From Gammaproteobacteria bacterium (GTDB lineage Bacteria; Pseudomonadota; Gammaproteobacteria; Steroidobacterales; Woeseiaceae), in the NCBI GenBank assembly GCA_003331585.1, contig QOPG01000006.1:1-64000 (forward strand): 64,000 bases of DNA, read 5' to 3'. The notes under the pieces are model-generated. The model was not told where the DNA came from. It saw only the letters and a program-made list of their open reading frames with translations, and searched no databases. A program made the translations under genes and the position numbers. Shown here one piece after another: positions 50,488-60,142 of this stretch; within the stretch, counting starts at the first letter, position 1; the number at the start of each line of letters is the position of its first letter.

Positions 50488-52017
50488 ATGTTGAATAAAA
50501 TAATATTAAAGAAACATTCTTCTGGCTTCTTTAATGAGACATCTCTTTTATTCTTATTCTTGGGTGCCTCGCTTACTCTAATTTTTCCTCCTTATAATTA
50601 TTTCTTTTTAGCTCCAATTATAATGGCGATAATTTTTTATGCTTGCATTTCGCTTAAGCCAAAACAAACAGCAATTTATCTTTTTTTCTTTGGTATCGGG
50701 TTCAATCTTTTTGGTGTTTATTGGATTTATATTTCTATCCATATATTTGGAAATGCACCTATCTGGGTGGCCATAATTTTGATGATCGCCTTAGTGATTT
50801 TAATGTCTTTGTATATCGCTATTGCGGGATTACTTATTTCTTGGCTCGTCGGTAAGCGTAAAATTACACTAATTTTTTTGGGTCCTTCTGTGTGGGTTCT
50901 ACTTGAGTGGGCAAAAGGATGGATATTTACTGGTTTTCCATGGCTAACGATTGGTTATAGTCAAATTGATACATATCTGGCTGGATGGGCACCAATCTTT
51001 GGTGTTTATGGTGTTTCTTGGCTTTTACTATTTTCTTCGTGCTCTTTTTTATTTTTTTGTGTTAAGGCTCGCTTCTATTTAGCTTTTTCTACATTATTGG
51101 CGCCTTATTTGGTGGGATATTTTGTATCAGTAGATTTTTGGACTGAAAATTTTGACAAACCCATTGCAGTTAAAATTGTCCAGGGAGGTGTATCGCAGGA
51201 CTTAAAATGGAAAAAAGAGCAGTTATCGAAAACAATGAATTTATATAGGACAGCAACATTTGAGGCAGAAAAAGATACATTGATTGTTTGGCCTGAAGTC
51301 GCCATACCAGCATCTTTGAATATTATTGAACCTTTCATAAATGATATAAGTACTCATATTGGTGAGAACAACAAAAAATTGGCTTTTGGGGTGTTGGAAC
51401 AACAAAAAAATTCCAATAACTCTTATAACAGCTTGATGTTTTTAGATGATGAAAAAAGGCAGTTTTATAGAAAAAGACATCTGGTGCCATTTGGAGAGTA
51501 TTTTCCAGTACCTAATTTCATTCGAGAATGGATGAGAATGAAGAATTTACCAAATATTGATTTACTCAAAGGAGAAACAGATCAATCTCTCATACAATAC
51601 AATGATAATGTAAAAATAGCCTCAGCGATTTGTTACGAAATTGCTTTTGCTTCTGAGCAGCTTAACTTCTTTCCAGATGCAAACTTAATCATCAATATAA
51701 GCAATGATGCATGGTTTGGGGATTCTATAGCTCCACATCATCACCTTCAAATAACAAGAATGCGTGCACTTGAAACGGGGCGATATCTGATTAGATCAAC
51801 CAATGACGGTATAAGCGCATTTATAGATCCAGAAGGTAAAATCGTCAAAAGGTCAGGTCAATTCGATTATGAGATGCTGAATTATGAGATTCATCCAAGG
51901 ACAGGCTCAACTCCCTTTGTAATTTATGGGAATTGGTTAATTATTCTCTCTTCACTTTTGATTATTTTGATCTCCTTAAGCAGAATCGAACCTGTTAAAA
52001 ATAGAAAAAAAATATGA
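50488..52017 (+). CDS. lnt: Apolipoprotein N-acyltransferase
   Basis: A 509-residue inner-membrane enzyme (E. coli 512) that adds the third acyl chain to lipoproteins. Six to seven membrane segments fill residues 17-213, then a nitrilase-like domain carries E270 (VWPEVAIP), K329 (YRKRHLVPFGEY) and C382 (ICYEIAF) as the catalytic triad. The lipoprotein substrate LptE is encoded at 55142. A last membrane segment is at about 476-493. Confidence 0.98.
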   Translation: MLNKIILKKHSSGFFNETSLLFLFLGASLTLIFPPYNYFFLAPIIMAIIFYACISLKPKQTAIYLFFFGIGFNLFGVYWIYISIHIFGNAPIWVAIILMIALVILMSLYIAIAGLLISWLVGKRKITLIFLGPSVWVLLEWAKGWIFTGFPWLTIGYSQIDTYLAGWAPIFGVYGVSWLLLFSSCSFLFFCVKARFYLAFSTLLAPYLVGYFVSVDFWTENFDKPIAVKIVQGGVSQDLKWKKEQLSKTMNLYRTATFEAEKDTLIVWPEVAIPASLNIIEPFINDISTHIGENNKKLAFGVLEQQKNSNNSYNSLMFLDDEKRQFYRKRHLVPFGEYFPVPNFIREWMRMKNLPNIDLLKGETDQSLIQYNDNVKIASAICYEIAFASEQLNFFPDANLIINISNDAWFGDSIAPHHHLQITRMRALETGRYLIRSTNDGISAFIDPEGKIVKRSGQFDYEMLNYEIHPRTGSTPFVIYGNWLIILSSLLIILISLSRIEPVKNRKKI

Positions 52018-52077
52018 AAATGAGATGTTTAGACAAGGTATATATATAATATCCGATCTACAGATAAGACTTTTAAG

Positions 52078-52707
52078 ATGACAATAAAAATAAATCAAAA
52101 AGCAACTAATGTCTCATGGCATGAAGGCGAGATTTCTCGACTTGATAGATATGAAATTCTTCCACAGACGGGTGCAACTGTTTGGTTCACTGGCTTATCT
52201 GGAAGTGGTAAGAGTACAATTGCGGTCGCTTTAGAGAAGGCGCTGCATAGTGACAGCATTCTGTCATATAGATTGGATGGCGATAATGTAAGAATGGGTA
52301 TCAATAAGAACTTAGGATTTTCTGAGCAAGATAGAAAAGAAAATATCAGAAGAATTGGTGAAGTATGTAAATTATTTGGTGATGCTGGAATGATCGCCAT
52401 CTCAAGCTTCATTAGCCCATATAGTGAAGATAGAAATGAAGTAAGAATACTGCATGATGATGCGGACCTAAAATTTATTGAAGTTTTTGTTGATTGTCCT
52501 CTCGAAATTGCTGAAGGTCGAGATCCTAAGGGGCTTTATAAAAAGGCAAGAGCAGGAGAAATAAAAAACTTCACAGGAATTGATGACCCTTATGAAATGC
52601 CCAATAACCCAGAAATTCATCTAAACAGTCACAAAATGAGTTTAAAAGAAGAGGTGGGCATTATCATTGACTATCTTAAGAATTGCGGTGTTATAAAATT
52701 ATTATAA
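52078..52707 (+). CDS. cysC: Adenylylsulfate (APS) kinase
   Basis: A 209-residue kinase making PAPS from APS and ATP. P-loop GLSGSGKS (39-46), DGDNVR (67-72), FSEQDRKENIRRIGEV (81-96) and FISPYSEDRN with S113, the position phosphorylated in E. coli, are present. FVDCPLEIAEGRDPKGLY and NFTGIDDPYE complete the signature. It stands alone between lnt and leuS with no cysD, cysN or cysH nearby. PAPS could serve assimilation, if the rest is encoded elsewhere, or sulfotransfer. TATATATATAAT at about 52039-52050 may be its -10 region. Confidence 0.95.
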   Translation: MTIKINQKATNVSWHEGEISRLDRYEILPQTGATVWFTGLSGSGKSTIAVALEKALHSDSILSYRLDGDNVRMGINKNLGFSEQDRKENIRRIGEVCKLFGDAGMIAISSFISPYSEDRNEVRILHDDADLKFIEVFVDCPLEIAEGRDPKGLYKKARAGEIKNFTGIDDPYEMPNNPEIHLNSHKMSLKEEVGIIIDYLKNCGVIKLL

Positions 52708-52710
52708 ATA

Positions 52711-55155
52711 ATGATTAGTATGTATAAATCAGATCACATAGAGAAAGCTGCACAAGATTTTTGGGCTAAAGAAAAATGCTTTGAGTCATCAGAAGAAACT
52801 AAAAAGGAAAAGTTTTATTGTCTTACTATGTTCCCTTATCCCAGTGGTCAATTGCACATGGGTCACGTTCGTGTTTTTACAATAAGTGATGTAATTGCGA
52901 GATACCAAAGAATGAGAGGCAAGCATGTTCTTCAACCAATGGGTTGGGATGCATTTGGAATGCCCGCAGAAAATGCTGCAATTAAAAGAAATATCCCTCC
53001 AGCGAAATGGACATATGAAAATATTGACTATATGAGGGGGCAATTAAAACGTTTGGGTTATGCCTATGACTGGAATCGTGAGATTACCACTTGTGATCCA
53101 AAGTATTATAAATGGGAGCAGTGGCTGTTTATACGTCTATTTGAAAAAGGAATGGTCTATAGAAAAAATTCTATAGTGAATTGGGATCCTGTAGATCAAA
53201 CGGTATTGGCCAATGAGCAAGTAATTGATGGGAGAGGCTGGAGATCTGATGCTGTTGTTGAAAGAAAGGAAATACCTCAGTGGTTTATGAAGATTACAGC
53301 CTATGCTGACGAGCTTCTTGAGGATCTTGATAATCTTGAAGGATGGCCAACATCTGTAAAAACGATGCAGAGAAATTGGATTGGCAGATCTGAAGGCATT
53401 GAACTTTCATTCGATATCTATGGTAGCTCTTCAAAATTAGAAATATATACAACTAGACCAGATACTCTAATGGGTGCAACTTATATGGCAGTTGCTCCAG
53501 AACATCCTCTGGCACTAGAAGCATCTAAAAATGATACTGAAATTGCTGCATTCATCAAAGATTGTAAAAAGAATCATGCGTCTGAAGCAGCAATCGAAAC
53601 TATGGAAAAAAAAGGTCTCTCATTAGATATTTATGCCATTCATCCTATAACAGGCGAAAAAATACCAGTATGGGTAGCAAATTTTGTTCTAATGGCATAC
53701 GGAAGTGGAGCTATTATGGCCGTTCCGGGCCATGATCAACGTGATTGGGAGTTTGCAAAGAAATACGATCTGAATATAAAGCAGGTAATAAGACCGAATG
53801 ATGATGTTGAAGTAAACATTGATAATGCACCCTACGTGGGAAAAGGGATATTGATAGATTCATTAAATTACAGCGATATGACTTCAGATCAAGCTTTTGA
53901 TCGAATCGCTGATTATTTTGAGTCTACTGGCAAAGGAAAAAGAGTAACTAATTTTCGTTTACGAGATTGGGGCGTGTCTCGTCAACGATATTGGGGTACT
54001 CCTATACCAATAATTTATTGCGATGATTGCGGCGCTGTTCCTGTTCCAGAAAAACAATTACCTGTTATTTTACCCGAAGATGTAAAATTTTCAGGAATCG
54101 GCTCACCACTCAAAGATATGCCTGAGTTTTATAATACAGAGTGCCCAAAATGTAATAAGAGCGCAAAACGGGAGACAGATACTTTTGATACTTTTTTTGA
54201 ATCATCATGGTATTTTTCTCGTTATGCATGTCATGATGCCTCATCAGGGATGACGGATGAACGAGAAAGTTACTGGATGCCAGTTGATCAGTATACAGGT
54301 GGCATTGAGCATGCAATATTACACTTGCTTTATTCTCGTTTTTTTCAAAGATTGATGAGGGATGAGGGTTTATCTTCAGTCAGTGAGCCATTTACCAATC
54401 TCCTAACTCAAGGCATGGTGTTAAAAGATGGAGCAAAAATGTCTAAAGCTAAAGGAAATACAGTTGACCCTCAGGGATTGATTGAAAAGTATGGTGCAGA
54501 CACCGTTCGTCTTTTTATGATGTCAGCTGCTCCACCAGAACTTGCATTGGAATGGTCGGATGCTGGAGTCCAAGGTGCGTATCGTTTCTTGAATCGTTTA
54601 TGGAACGCCATCGATTCACATGAGATCATTAAAAATAAAAACTTTTCATGGGAATTATCTGAGTCTCAAAAAAATTTAAGATTTAAGGTTCACTCGACCA
54701 TAAAAAAAGTTACAGATGATATAGGAAGAAGATATAAATACAACACGGCAATAGCAGGAATTATGGAGCTATTGAATACTTTAAATAAATATCAACCGGT
54801 ATCACCTGAATGTGATATTTTAAAGCAAGAAGCATTTGAAGCTATTGTTAAACTTCTTTCTCCAATAACACCTCATATTTGTCATGCACTTTGGCAAAAA
54901 CTGGGTAAAGAAGATCCGCTTATTTATGCATCATGGCCAAATTATGATGAGAATATCTTAAAAAGAAAAGAAATTGAAATTATTATACAGATCAATGGAA
55001 AATTGAGAGGCAAATTGAATATTGATGTTGATTCAAAGCAGAAAGAGTTAGAAAGTATGGTTATGTCTAATGATAAAATCATTAAATTTCTTGATGGTAA
55101 ATCAGTTAAGAAGTTTATTTATGTAAAAGGCAAATTGATTAATGTTGTTATTTAG
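52711..55155 (+). CDS. leuS: Leucyl-tRNA synthetase
   Basis: An 814-residue class Ia enzyme, shorter than E. coli LeuS (860). HMGH (49-52) within FPYPSGQLHMGHVR and KMSK (576-579) are the catalytic motifs; the CP1 editing domain includes TTRPDTLMGATYMAVAPEHPLA. The start may be ATG 52711 or 52720 (MYKSDHIEK). The last 14 bases overlap lptE, the usual leuS-lptE coupling. Confidence 0.98.
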   Translation: MISMYKSDHIEKAAQDFWAKEKCFESSEETKKEKFYCLTMFPYPSGQLHMGHVRVFTISDVIARYQRMRGKHVLQPMGWDAFGMPAENAAIKRNIPPAKWTYENIDYMRGQLKRLGYAYDWNREITTCDPKYYKWEQWLFIRLFEKGMVYRKNSIVNWDPVDQTVLANEQVIDGRGWRSDAVVERKEIPQWFMKITAYADELLEDLDNLEGWPTSVKTMQRNWIGRSEGIELSFDIYGSSSKLEIYTTRPDTLMGATYMAVAPEHPLALEASKNDTEIAAFIKDCKKNHASEAAIETMEKKGLSLDIYAIHPITGEKIPVWVANFVLMAYGSGAIMAVPGHDQRDWEFAKKYDLNIKQVIRPNDDVEVNIDNAPYVGKGILIDSLNYSDMTSDQAFDRIADYFESTGKGKRVTNFRLRDWGVSRQRYWGTPIPIIYCDDCGAVPVPEKQLPVILPEDVKFSGIGSPLKDMPEFYNTECPKCNKSAKRETDTFDTFFESSWYFSRYACHDASSGMTDERESYWMPVDQYTGGIEHAILHLLYSRFFQRLMRDEGLSSVSEPFTNLLTQGMVLKDGAKMSKAKGNTVDPQGLIEKYGADTVRLFMMSAAPPELALEWSDAGVQGAYRFLNRLWNAIDSHEIIKNKNFSWELSESQKNLRFKVHSTIKKVTDDIGRRYKYNTAIAGIMELLNTLNKYQPVSPECDILKQEAFEAIVKLLSPITPHICHALWQKLGKEDPLIYASWPNYDENILKRKEIEIIIQINGKLRGKLNIDVDSKQKELESMVMSNDKIIKFLDGKSVKKFIYVKGKLINVVI

Positions 55156-55627
55156 AAAAACTATCTTAATAACTCTTATTTTTTCTCTTACTTCATGCGG
55201 ATTTCAGCTAAGACAGTCAATTCTTCAGCTCGAAAAAATTTCAAATGTATTTATTGAGACAAATGATCCAAGAAGTGTATTTTACAGATCTTTAAAAGAA
55301 GAATTAATATCAAATAAAGTTCAATTAGCAGAATCAAAATCAGAAGCAAAATCAGTAATTGATATCATTTCAGATGAAACTGGCCGGCGTGTTTTATCAG
55401 TGTCAGCCAGGAATATTGCAACCGAATATGAAGTATTTTATCGATTAATATATTCCTATGAAGATCAAAAACAGATGTTAATTAATTCTCAGGAATTGGT
55501 ATTAACAAGAAATTATACCTTTAATGAGAAATATGTCTTGGGTAAATCTCAAGAAGAAGAAATTTTAATTGAAGCCTTGGCTTCTGATTTGGTTAGAATG
55601 ATTTTAAATCAAATTTCATCAAAGTAG
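55142..55627 (+). CDS. lptE: LPS-assembly lipoprotein LptE
   Basis: A 161-residue lipoprotein. A signal peptide with lipobox LTSC places the acylated cysteine at C19, followed by GFQLRQS, the hallmark of LptE. It plugs the LptD barrel and helps insert lipopolysaccharide in the outer membrane. Starts inside leuS. In most gammaproteobacteria holA comes next; here five other genes intervene. Confidence 0.95.
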   Translation: MLLFRKTILITLIFSLTSCGFQLRQSILQLEKISNVFIETNDPRSVFYRSLKEELISNKVQLAESKSEAKSVIDIISDETGRRVLSVSARNIATEYEVFYRLIYSYEDQKQMLINSQELVLTRNYTFNEKYVLGKSQEEEILIEALASDLVRMILNQISSK

Positions 55628-55649
55628 GTTAATTAGAATTAAATATAAC

Positions 55650-57029
55650 ATGAATTTATTTTTACACGATACTTTGGTTGGAAAAAAAACTAGATTCATT
55701 CCATTGAATCCAGAGAGAGTGACAATGTATCTTTGCGGCCCAACTGTATATAACTATGCCCATATCGGAAATGCTCGACCTGCAGTAGTTTTTGATTTAT
55801 TAGCTCGGATAATAAGAGTCAATAACAAGCTTGTTTTTGCAAGAAACATTACTGATGTTGATGACAAGATAAATGCTGCCGCGATTAAAAAAAATATTTC
55901 AATTGAAGAAATAACTTCGAAATTTATCAAAGCATATAATGAAGACATGAGTGAACTCGGCGTTAATATGCCAGATATTGAGCCTCATGCTACAAAAAAT
56001 ATCAATGAAATGATCAGTATGATCGAAGAGCTTATTCAGAATGATTACGCATATATCTCTGATGGTCATGTTTTATTTGATGTATCTTCTTATAAAAATT
56101 ATGGACGGTTATCTCGGAGAGATTTGACAGAAATGGAGGCTGGAGCAAGAATTGAGGTGGCTTCCTACAAAAAATCTCCATTTGATTTTGTCCTTTGGAA
56201 ACCATCATCAAAAGAACTTCCAGGGTGGGATTCTCCTTGGGGAAGAGGAAGACCAGGCTGGCATCTTGAATGCTCAGCAATGATAAAAAAATATTTAGGT
56301 GTCACCATTGATATCCATGCTGGTGGTCAGGATCTAGTATTTCCTCATCATGAAAACGAAATTGCTCAAAGTACATGCGCAAACGGTGGAGAAATCTTTG
56401 CTCGTTATTGGCTGCATAATGGATTTTTGAGTATCAATAATGAAAAGATGTCAAAATCTCTCGGGAATATAAGTCTAGTGAGGGATTTGCTAAAAGATTA
56501 TCCAGGGGAAGTTATCCGTCTTGCCTTATTGAGTGCTCACTATAGACAACCTCTTGAGTGGTCTGATGATACCTTAAAATCAGCAAAAAAGATGCTCGAT
56601 CGAATATATGGCTCTATTAGAGACATTAAAATAAAAAAATCACATAAAAACAAAATAGATATACCAATATCTGTAATGAATGCATTGTTTGATGATATGA
56701 ATACCCCGAAAGCATTTGCAGAAATTTTTGATCTTGTTAAGGCATTGAATAAAGAGATAAATGAGAATAAAAAAAGTGAAATTGCATCACAAATTCTTGC
56801 TTCTGGACAATTTATGGGATTATTAAAATTTGATCCCAAAATGTGGTTTTCTGACATAAAAAATAAAAGCATTACTGAGAATGAAATAGAGGAATTAATT
56901 AATGCCAGAGAGTTAGCTAGATCACAAAAAAACTTTGAAGAGGCAGATTCAATAAGAGCGAAATTAGAAGAAAAGGGAATTATTTTGGAAGATACTGCTA
57001 ATGGCGTAAGGTGGAGTATTGTTAATTAG
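55650..57029 (+). CDS. cysS: Cysteinyl-tRNA synthetase
   Basis: A 459-residue class Ia synthetase (E. coli 461). C29 in YLCGPTVYNYAHIGNARP is a zinc ligand and HIGN (38-41) the HIGH motif. GWHLECSAMIKKYLG and HAGGQDLVFPHHENEIAQS supply the other zinc ligands, and KMSKSLGN comes at about 269. C-terminal ELARSQKNFEEADSIRAKLEEKGI is the anticodon-binding end. Confidence 0.98.
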   Translation: MNLFLHDTLVGKKTRFIPLNPERVTMYLCGPTVYNYAHIGNARPAVVFDLLARIIRVNNKLVFARNITDVDDKINAAAIKKNISIEEITSKFIKAYNEDMSELGVNMPDIEPHATKNINEMISMIEELIQNDYAYISDGHVLFDVSSYKNYGRLSRRDLTEMEAGARIEVASYKKSPFDFVLWKPSSKELPGWDSPWGRGRPGWHLECSAMIKKYLGVTIDIHAGGQDLVFPHHENEIAQSTCANGGEIFARYWLHNGFLSINNEKMSKSLGNISLVRDLLKDYPGEVIRLALLSAHYRQPLEWSDDTLKSAKKMLDRIYGSIRDIKIKKSHKNKIDIPISVMNALFDDMNTPKAFAEIFDLVKALNKEINENKKSEIASQILASGQFMGLLKFDPKMWFSDIKNKSITENEIEELINARELARSQKNFEEADSIRAKLEEKGIILEDTANGVRWSIVN

Positions 57030-57046
57030 TTTTAAGAGAAATAATT

Positions 57047-57460
57047 ATGAATGAGGTAATTAAAAGTCAAGACGAGATTATTGAGGAGTTTATGTTTCTG
57101 GATGACTGGATGGATAGATATCAATATATAATTGACCTTGGTAGAAGATTGGAACCCCTATCGGACGAAGAAAAGATAGAATCAAATAAAATCAAGGGCT
57201 GTCAATCTCAAGTCTGGTTTGTCCCTGCAATTAATGGAGAAAGATTGATATTTCGAGCTATCAGTGATGCAGCTATTGTATCTGGTTTAATAGCAATATT
57301 GATAAAAATATACAGTAATAAGAAACCAAAAGATATTATAGAAGCACCAGTTAATTTTATAAAATCACTTGGTCTAGATCAGCATCTCAGTCCGACCCGA
57401 AGTAATGGATTAGCATCTATGATGAAAGCCATAAAGAATTATGCGATACAATATACATAA
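57047..57460 (+). CDS. SufE-family sulfur acceptor
   Basis: A 137-residue protein. KIKGCQSQVWF places the sulfur-accepting cysteine at C52; DWMDRYQYIIDLGRRLEPLSDEEK and LGLDQHLSPTRSNGLASM are family segments. It takes sulfur from a cysteine desulfurase (SufS or CsdA) for Fe-S assembly. No suf or csd operon is nearby, so it could be SufE or CsdE. The 3' end overlaps yidD by 20 bases. Confidence 0.93.
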   Translation: MNEVIKSQDEIIEEFMFLDDWMDRYQYIIDLGRRLEPLSDEEKIESNKIKGCQSQVWFVPAINGERLIFRAISDAAIVSGLIAILIKIYSNKKPKDIIEAPVNFIKSLGLDQHLSPTRSNGLASMMKAIKNYAIQYT

Positions 57461-57680
57461 ATTAGTTATTCTTTTTTTGATAAAAATAATAAAAGGCTAT
57501 CAGAGCTTTATATCGCCAATGTTAGGTAATAATTGCAGATTTTTTCCGACATGTTCGAATTATTGTGAAGAAGCTTTATTAAAGTATGGTCTTATAAGAG
57601 GGTCACAATTATCAGTAAAAAGAATTTTCAAATGTCATCCTTGGGGAGGAGAAGGTTGTGATCCCATTCCAGATGAGTAA
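57441..57680 (+). CDS. yidD: Membrane protein insertion efficiency factor YidD
   Basis: A 79-residue protein. IKGYQSFISPMLGNNCRFFPTCSNYCEEALLKYG gives conserved cysteines C32, C38 and C42 (residues 17-50), and HPWGGEGCDPIP closes it. YidD usually stands between rnpA and yidC near the origin; here it is beside sufE, away from that cluster. Convergent with the MerC-like gene, 10 bases apart. Confidence 0.95.
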   Translation: MRYNIHKLVILFLIKIIKGYQSFISPMLGNNCRFFPTCSNYCEEALLKYGLIRGSQLSVKRIFKCHPWGGEGCDPIPDE

Positions 57681-57690
57681 ATTAGGATAT

Positions 57691-58074
57691 TTAGTGTGCG
57701 TGAGTCATTTGATGGTTATTAAAATGAGCTGCGGCGAGAAAAAACGAACCGGTTATTGTAATTACCACATCATAAACATTATCTAAATAATTATGAACTA
57801 AGGTTGCACCAAGAATTAAAAAAAATGCTCCAAAAAATCCCACTACTAGTATATTTTTATTTCTATGATGCTTAAAGCCATAATACAATGCGATCGCACT
57901 TATAGGTATTACAAAGAACAACATAATGGCATGAAAATGATAATTATAATAACTACCAAATACTGGTAACGATATGGTTAAAATAGGAAAAACCAGACAC
58001 TGAAACAAGCAGGCAACAGACATCCAAATTGATATCCTATCAAGACGTTTTGTTCTATTATGGAGTTTATTCAT
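57691..58074 (-). CDS. MerC-domain membrane protein
   Basis: A 127-residue protein with four hydrophobic segments. MSVACLFQCLVFPILTISLP (18-37) carries the C22/C26 pair characteristic of MerC-type proteins, and the end has HFNNHQMTHAH with several histidines. MerC imports mercury, but chromosomal MerC-like proteins without a mer operon are common and of unknown role. It is the only minus-strand gene between uvrA and the window end. Confidence 0.85.
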   Translation of the reverse strand: MNKLHNRTKRLDRISIWMSVACLFQCLVFPILTISLPVFGSYYNYHFHAIMLFFVIPISAIALYYGFKHHRNKNILVVGFFGAFFLILGATLVHNYLDNVYDVVITITGSFFLAAAHFNNHQMTHAH

Positions 58075-58157
58075 CCGAGATTTTTAGAGGAACAGTAAAT
58101 TTATTGTTACATTGTAACATTAAATTTAAAGAGAGAAATATTTTTTGAGATATAAAT

Positions 58158-58418
58158 ATGAAGAAAGAATTACTTAAAATAATTTGCTGTCCGATCACAA
58201 AGGAACCACTTCAAATTATAGATAAAGATCTCCTTGAGAGATTGAATGAATTAATTGTCAAAGGTGCGTTAAAAAATGAAGAGGGTGAGGTCCAAAAAAA
58301 TGAAATTCAAGAAGCATTAATTACGACAGACAAGAAAAGAATTTATTTAATTAGAGATGGTATACCTGTATTGATGTCAAACTTATCAATAAATATAAGT
58401 CAAGCTAGGGTTAAATAG
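58158..58418 (+). CDS. Trm112/YcaR-like small protein
   Basis: An 86-residue protein. ELLKIICCPITKEPL near the start and KRIYLIRDGIPVLMSN near the end match the Trm112p-like (YcaR) family, usually about 60 residues. A charged middle insert of about 25 residues is extra. The family's CPxC zinc pair is changed: C11 is followed by P-I-T14, so metal binding may be lost. Role unknown in bacteria. Confidence 0.85.
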   Translation: MKKELLKIICCPITKEPLQIIDKDLLERLNELIVKGALKNEEGEVQKNEIQEALITTDKKRIYLIRDGIPVLMSNLSINISQARVK

Positions 58419-58443
58419 CATCTTTTTATATTAACTATGATTT

Positions 58444-59460
58444 ATGAAGATCTCACAAGATAATTTATCCTCAGAATTAAATCGTGAATTGTTCAAATTT
58501 TATCTGGTATCAGGAGATGAGTATTTATTAGTTCAAGAATCAATAGAATTAATTAGATCTGCTGCCAAAAAAGAAGGTTTTTTATCGAGAGAAATTTATT
58601 ATCAAAATGATACCTTTGATTGGAATGATATTCTCGCATCGTCCTCTAATCTCTCATTATTCTCAGAGAAAAAAATTATTGAAATAAAATTGAGTACCCT
58701 GAGACTCGGAAGATCAGGCTCTCAATCTATTATTAATTTGATTGAAGGATGCGGCGATGAACTGATGATTATTGTTTCATCACCGAAGCTGGATAGAGCG
58801 GCTCAGTCATCAAAATGGGTTAAATTGTTTCAAAGTGACGGAGGATCTCTTCAGATATGGCCAATTCAAGGCGATCGATTAAAAGCTTGGTTAAGAATTC
58901 GGATGAAAAAAGAAGGATTGATTGCAGATAGAGATGCTATTGGAGTTTTAGCCAATAGGGTTGAAGGAAATTTATTGGCTGCTTCACAAGCAATTGAGAA
59001 ATTAAAACTCTTACTAGAAGATAATCATGTTAACGAGGATGATATACAAAAAGTAATTGCAGATAACAGTCGATACAGCGTTTTCCAGCTCATTGATGAA
59101 ACCATGAAAGGCAATCTTAAGCTTGGATTAAAAATCCTTTCTCAAAATAAAAATGAAGATAAAGAAGCATTCTTAATTATTGCAGCAATAACTAGAGAGT
59201 TACGTTCTCTGTCAAGAATAGCGAACTCTATTGAAAATGGAGTAAGTCGATCTTATGCATACAGAAATAATGGCGTTTGGGATTCAAGAAAAGGCATTGT
59301 TAATTCTTGTTTGTCCCGACATAATACTAGTGATTTTTTGCGAATGATCAAATTGTGCTTGAACGCTGATAATGTAGCAAAAGGTCAAAAAAAAGGAGAA
59401 GTTTGGCAATTAATTACTAATATCATAATTGATCTAGCTTCTCACAATCTGGAAGCATAA
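58444..59460 (+). CDS. holA: DNA polymerase III delta subunit
   Basis: A 338-residue clamp-loader wrench (E. coli 343). FYLVSGDEYLLVQESIELIR (residues 19-38) is the opening; WPIQGDRLKAWLRIRMKKEGL, LLAASQAIEKLKLL and SRYSVFQLIDETMKG are family segments. It opens the beta clamp. Followed by nadD after 29 bases. Confidence 0.95.
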   Translation: MKISQDNLSSELNRELFKFYLVSGDEYLLVQESIELIRSAAKKEGFLSREIYYQNDTFDWNDILASSSNLSLFSEKKIIEIKLSTLRLGRSGSQSIINLIEGCGDELMIIVSSPKLDRAAQSSKWVKLFQSDGGSLQIWPIQGDRLKAWLRIRMKKEGLIADRDAIGVLANRVEGNLLAASQAIEKLKLLLEDNHVNEDDIQKVIADNSRYSVFQLIDETMKGNLKLGLKILSQNKNEDKEAFLIIAAITRELRSLSRIANSIENGVSRSYAYRNNGVWDSRKGIVNSCLSRHNTSDFLRMIKLCLNADNVAKGQKKGEVWQLITNIIIDLASHNLEA

Positions 59461-59489
59461 TTTATGAAAATCATATTCGAGAAAAATAT

Positions 59490-60137
59490 ATGAATCCAAT
59501 TGGGGTATTTGGAGGAACTTTTGATCCTATTCACTATGGTCACTTAAGGACCGCTTATGAGATGTTGCAGGCATTAAAGTTCGATGAGGTAAGATTTATG
59601 CCTTGTGGAAAACCTCCACACCGAAATGAGCCGAGAGCTGATAGTACGGTAAGGCTATCAATGGTCACAGCTGCGATTCAGGGTCAAAAAGGTTTTATAG
59701 TTGATGATAGAGAGATAAATAGAGAGGGACCCTCATATTCTGTAGACACACTCAAAACACTTAGAACCGATTTTCCGCTAAGATCACTTGGACTTATCGT
59801 AGGTATGGATGCATTCTTAGGGTTACCAGAGTGGTATCAGTGGCGCGAAATTCTTGAGTTATCTCATATAGTTGTTGCTCATAGACCGGGATGGCGAATG
59901 CCAGACATGGGGCCATTAGATGAATTATTGAAAGAAAGAGGGACTCATCGTGTAGATGATTTGCATCAATCTAAATCTGGGTATATTTATATTCACGAAG
60001 TAACACAACTTGAAATATCCTCAACGGATATTCGAACACTAGTCAGATCAGGAAGAAACCCTAGATTCTTGACGCCTGCTTCAGTTACTAAAATAATAAA
60101 TGATAGTAAGTGCTATAAAAATAAATTAACGAACTAG
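59490..60137 (+). CDS. nadD: Nicotinate-mononucleotide adenylyltransferase
   Basis: A 215-residue enzyme of NAD synthesis. GGTFDPIHYGHLR (8-20) is the nucleotidyltransferase motif, with RFMPCGKPPHR and SSTDIRTLVRSG (the ISSTxIR motif). Length equals E. coli NadD. Five bases before rsfS, the conserved holA-nadD-rsfS-rlmH order. Confidence 0.97.
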   Translation: MNPIGVFGGTFDPIHYGHLRTAYEMLQALKFDEVRFMPCGKPPHRNEPRADSTVRLSMVTAAIQGQKGFIVDDREINREGPSYSVDTLKTLRTDFPLRSLGLIVGMDAFLGLPEWYQWREILELSHIVVAHRPGWRMPDMGPLDELLKERGTHRVDDLHQSKSGYIYIHEVTQLEISSTDIRTLVRSGRNPRFLTPASVTKIINDSKCYKNKLTN

Positions 60138-60142
60138 AAATT

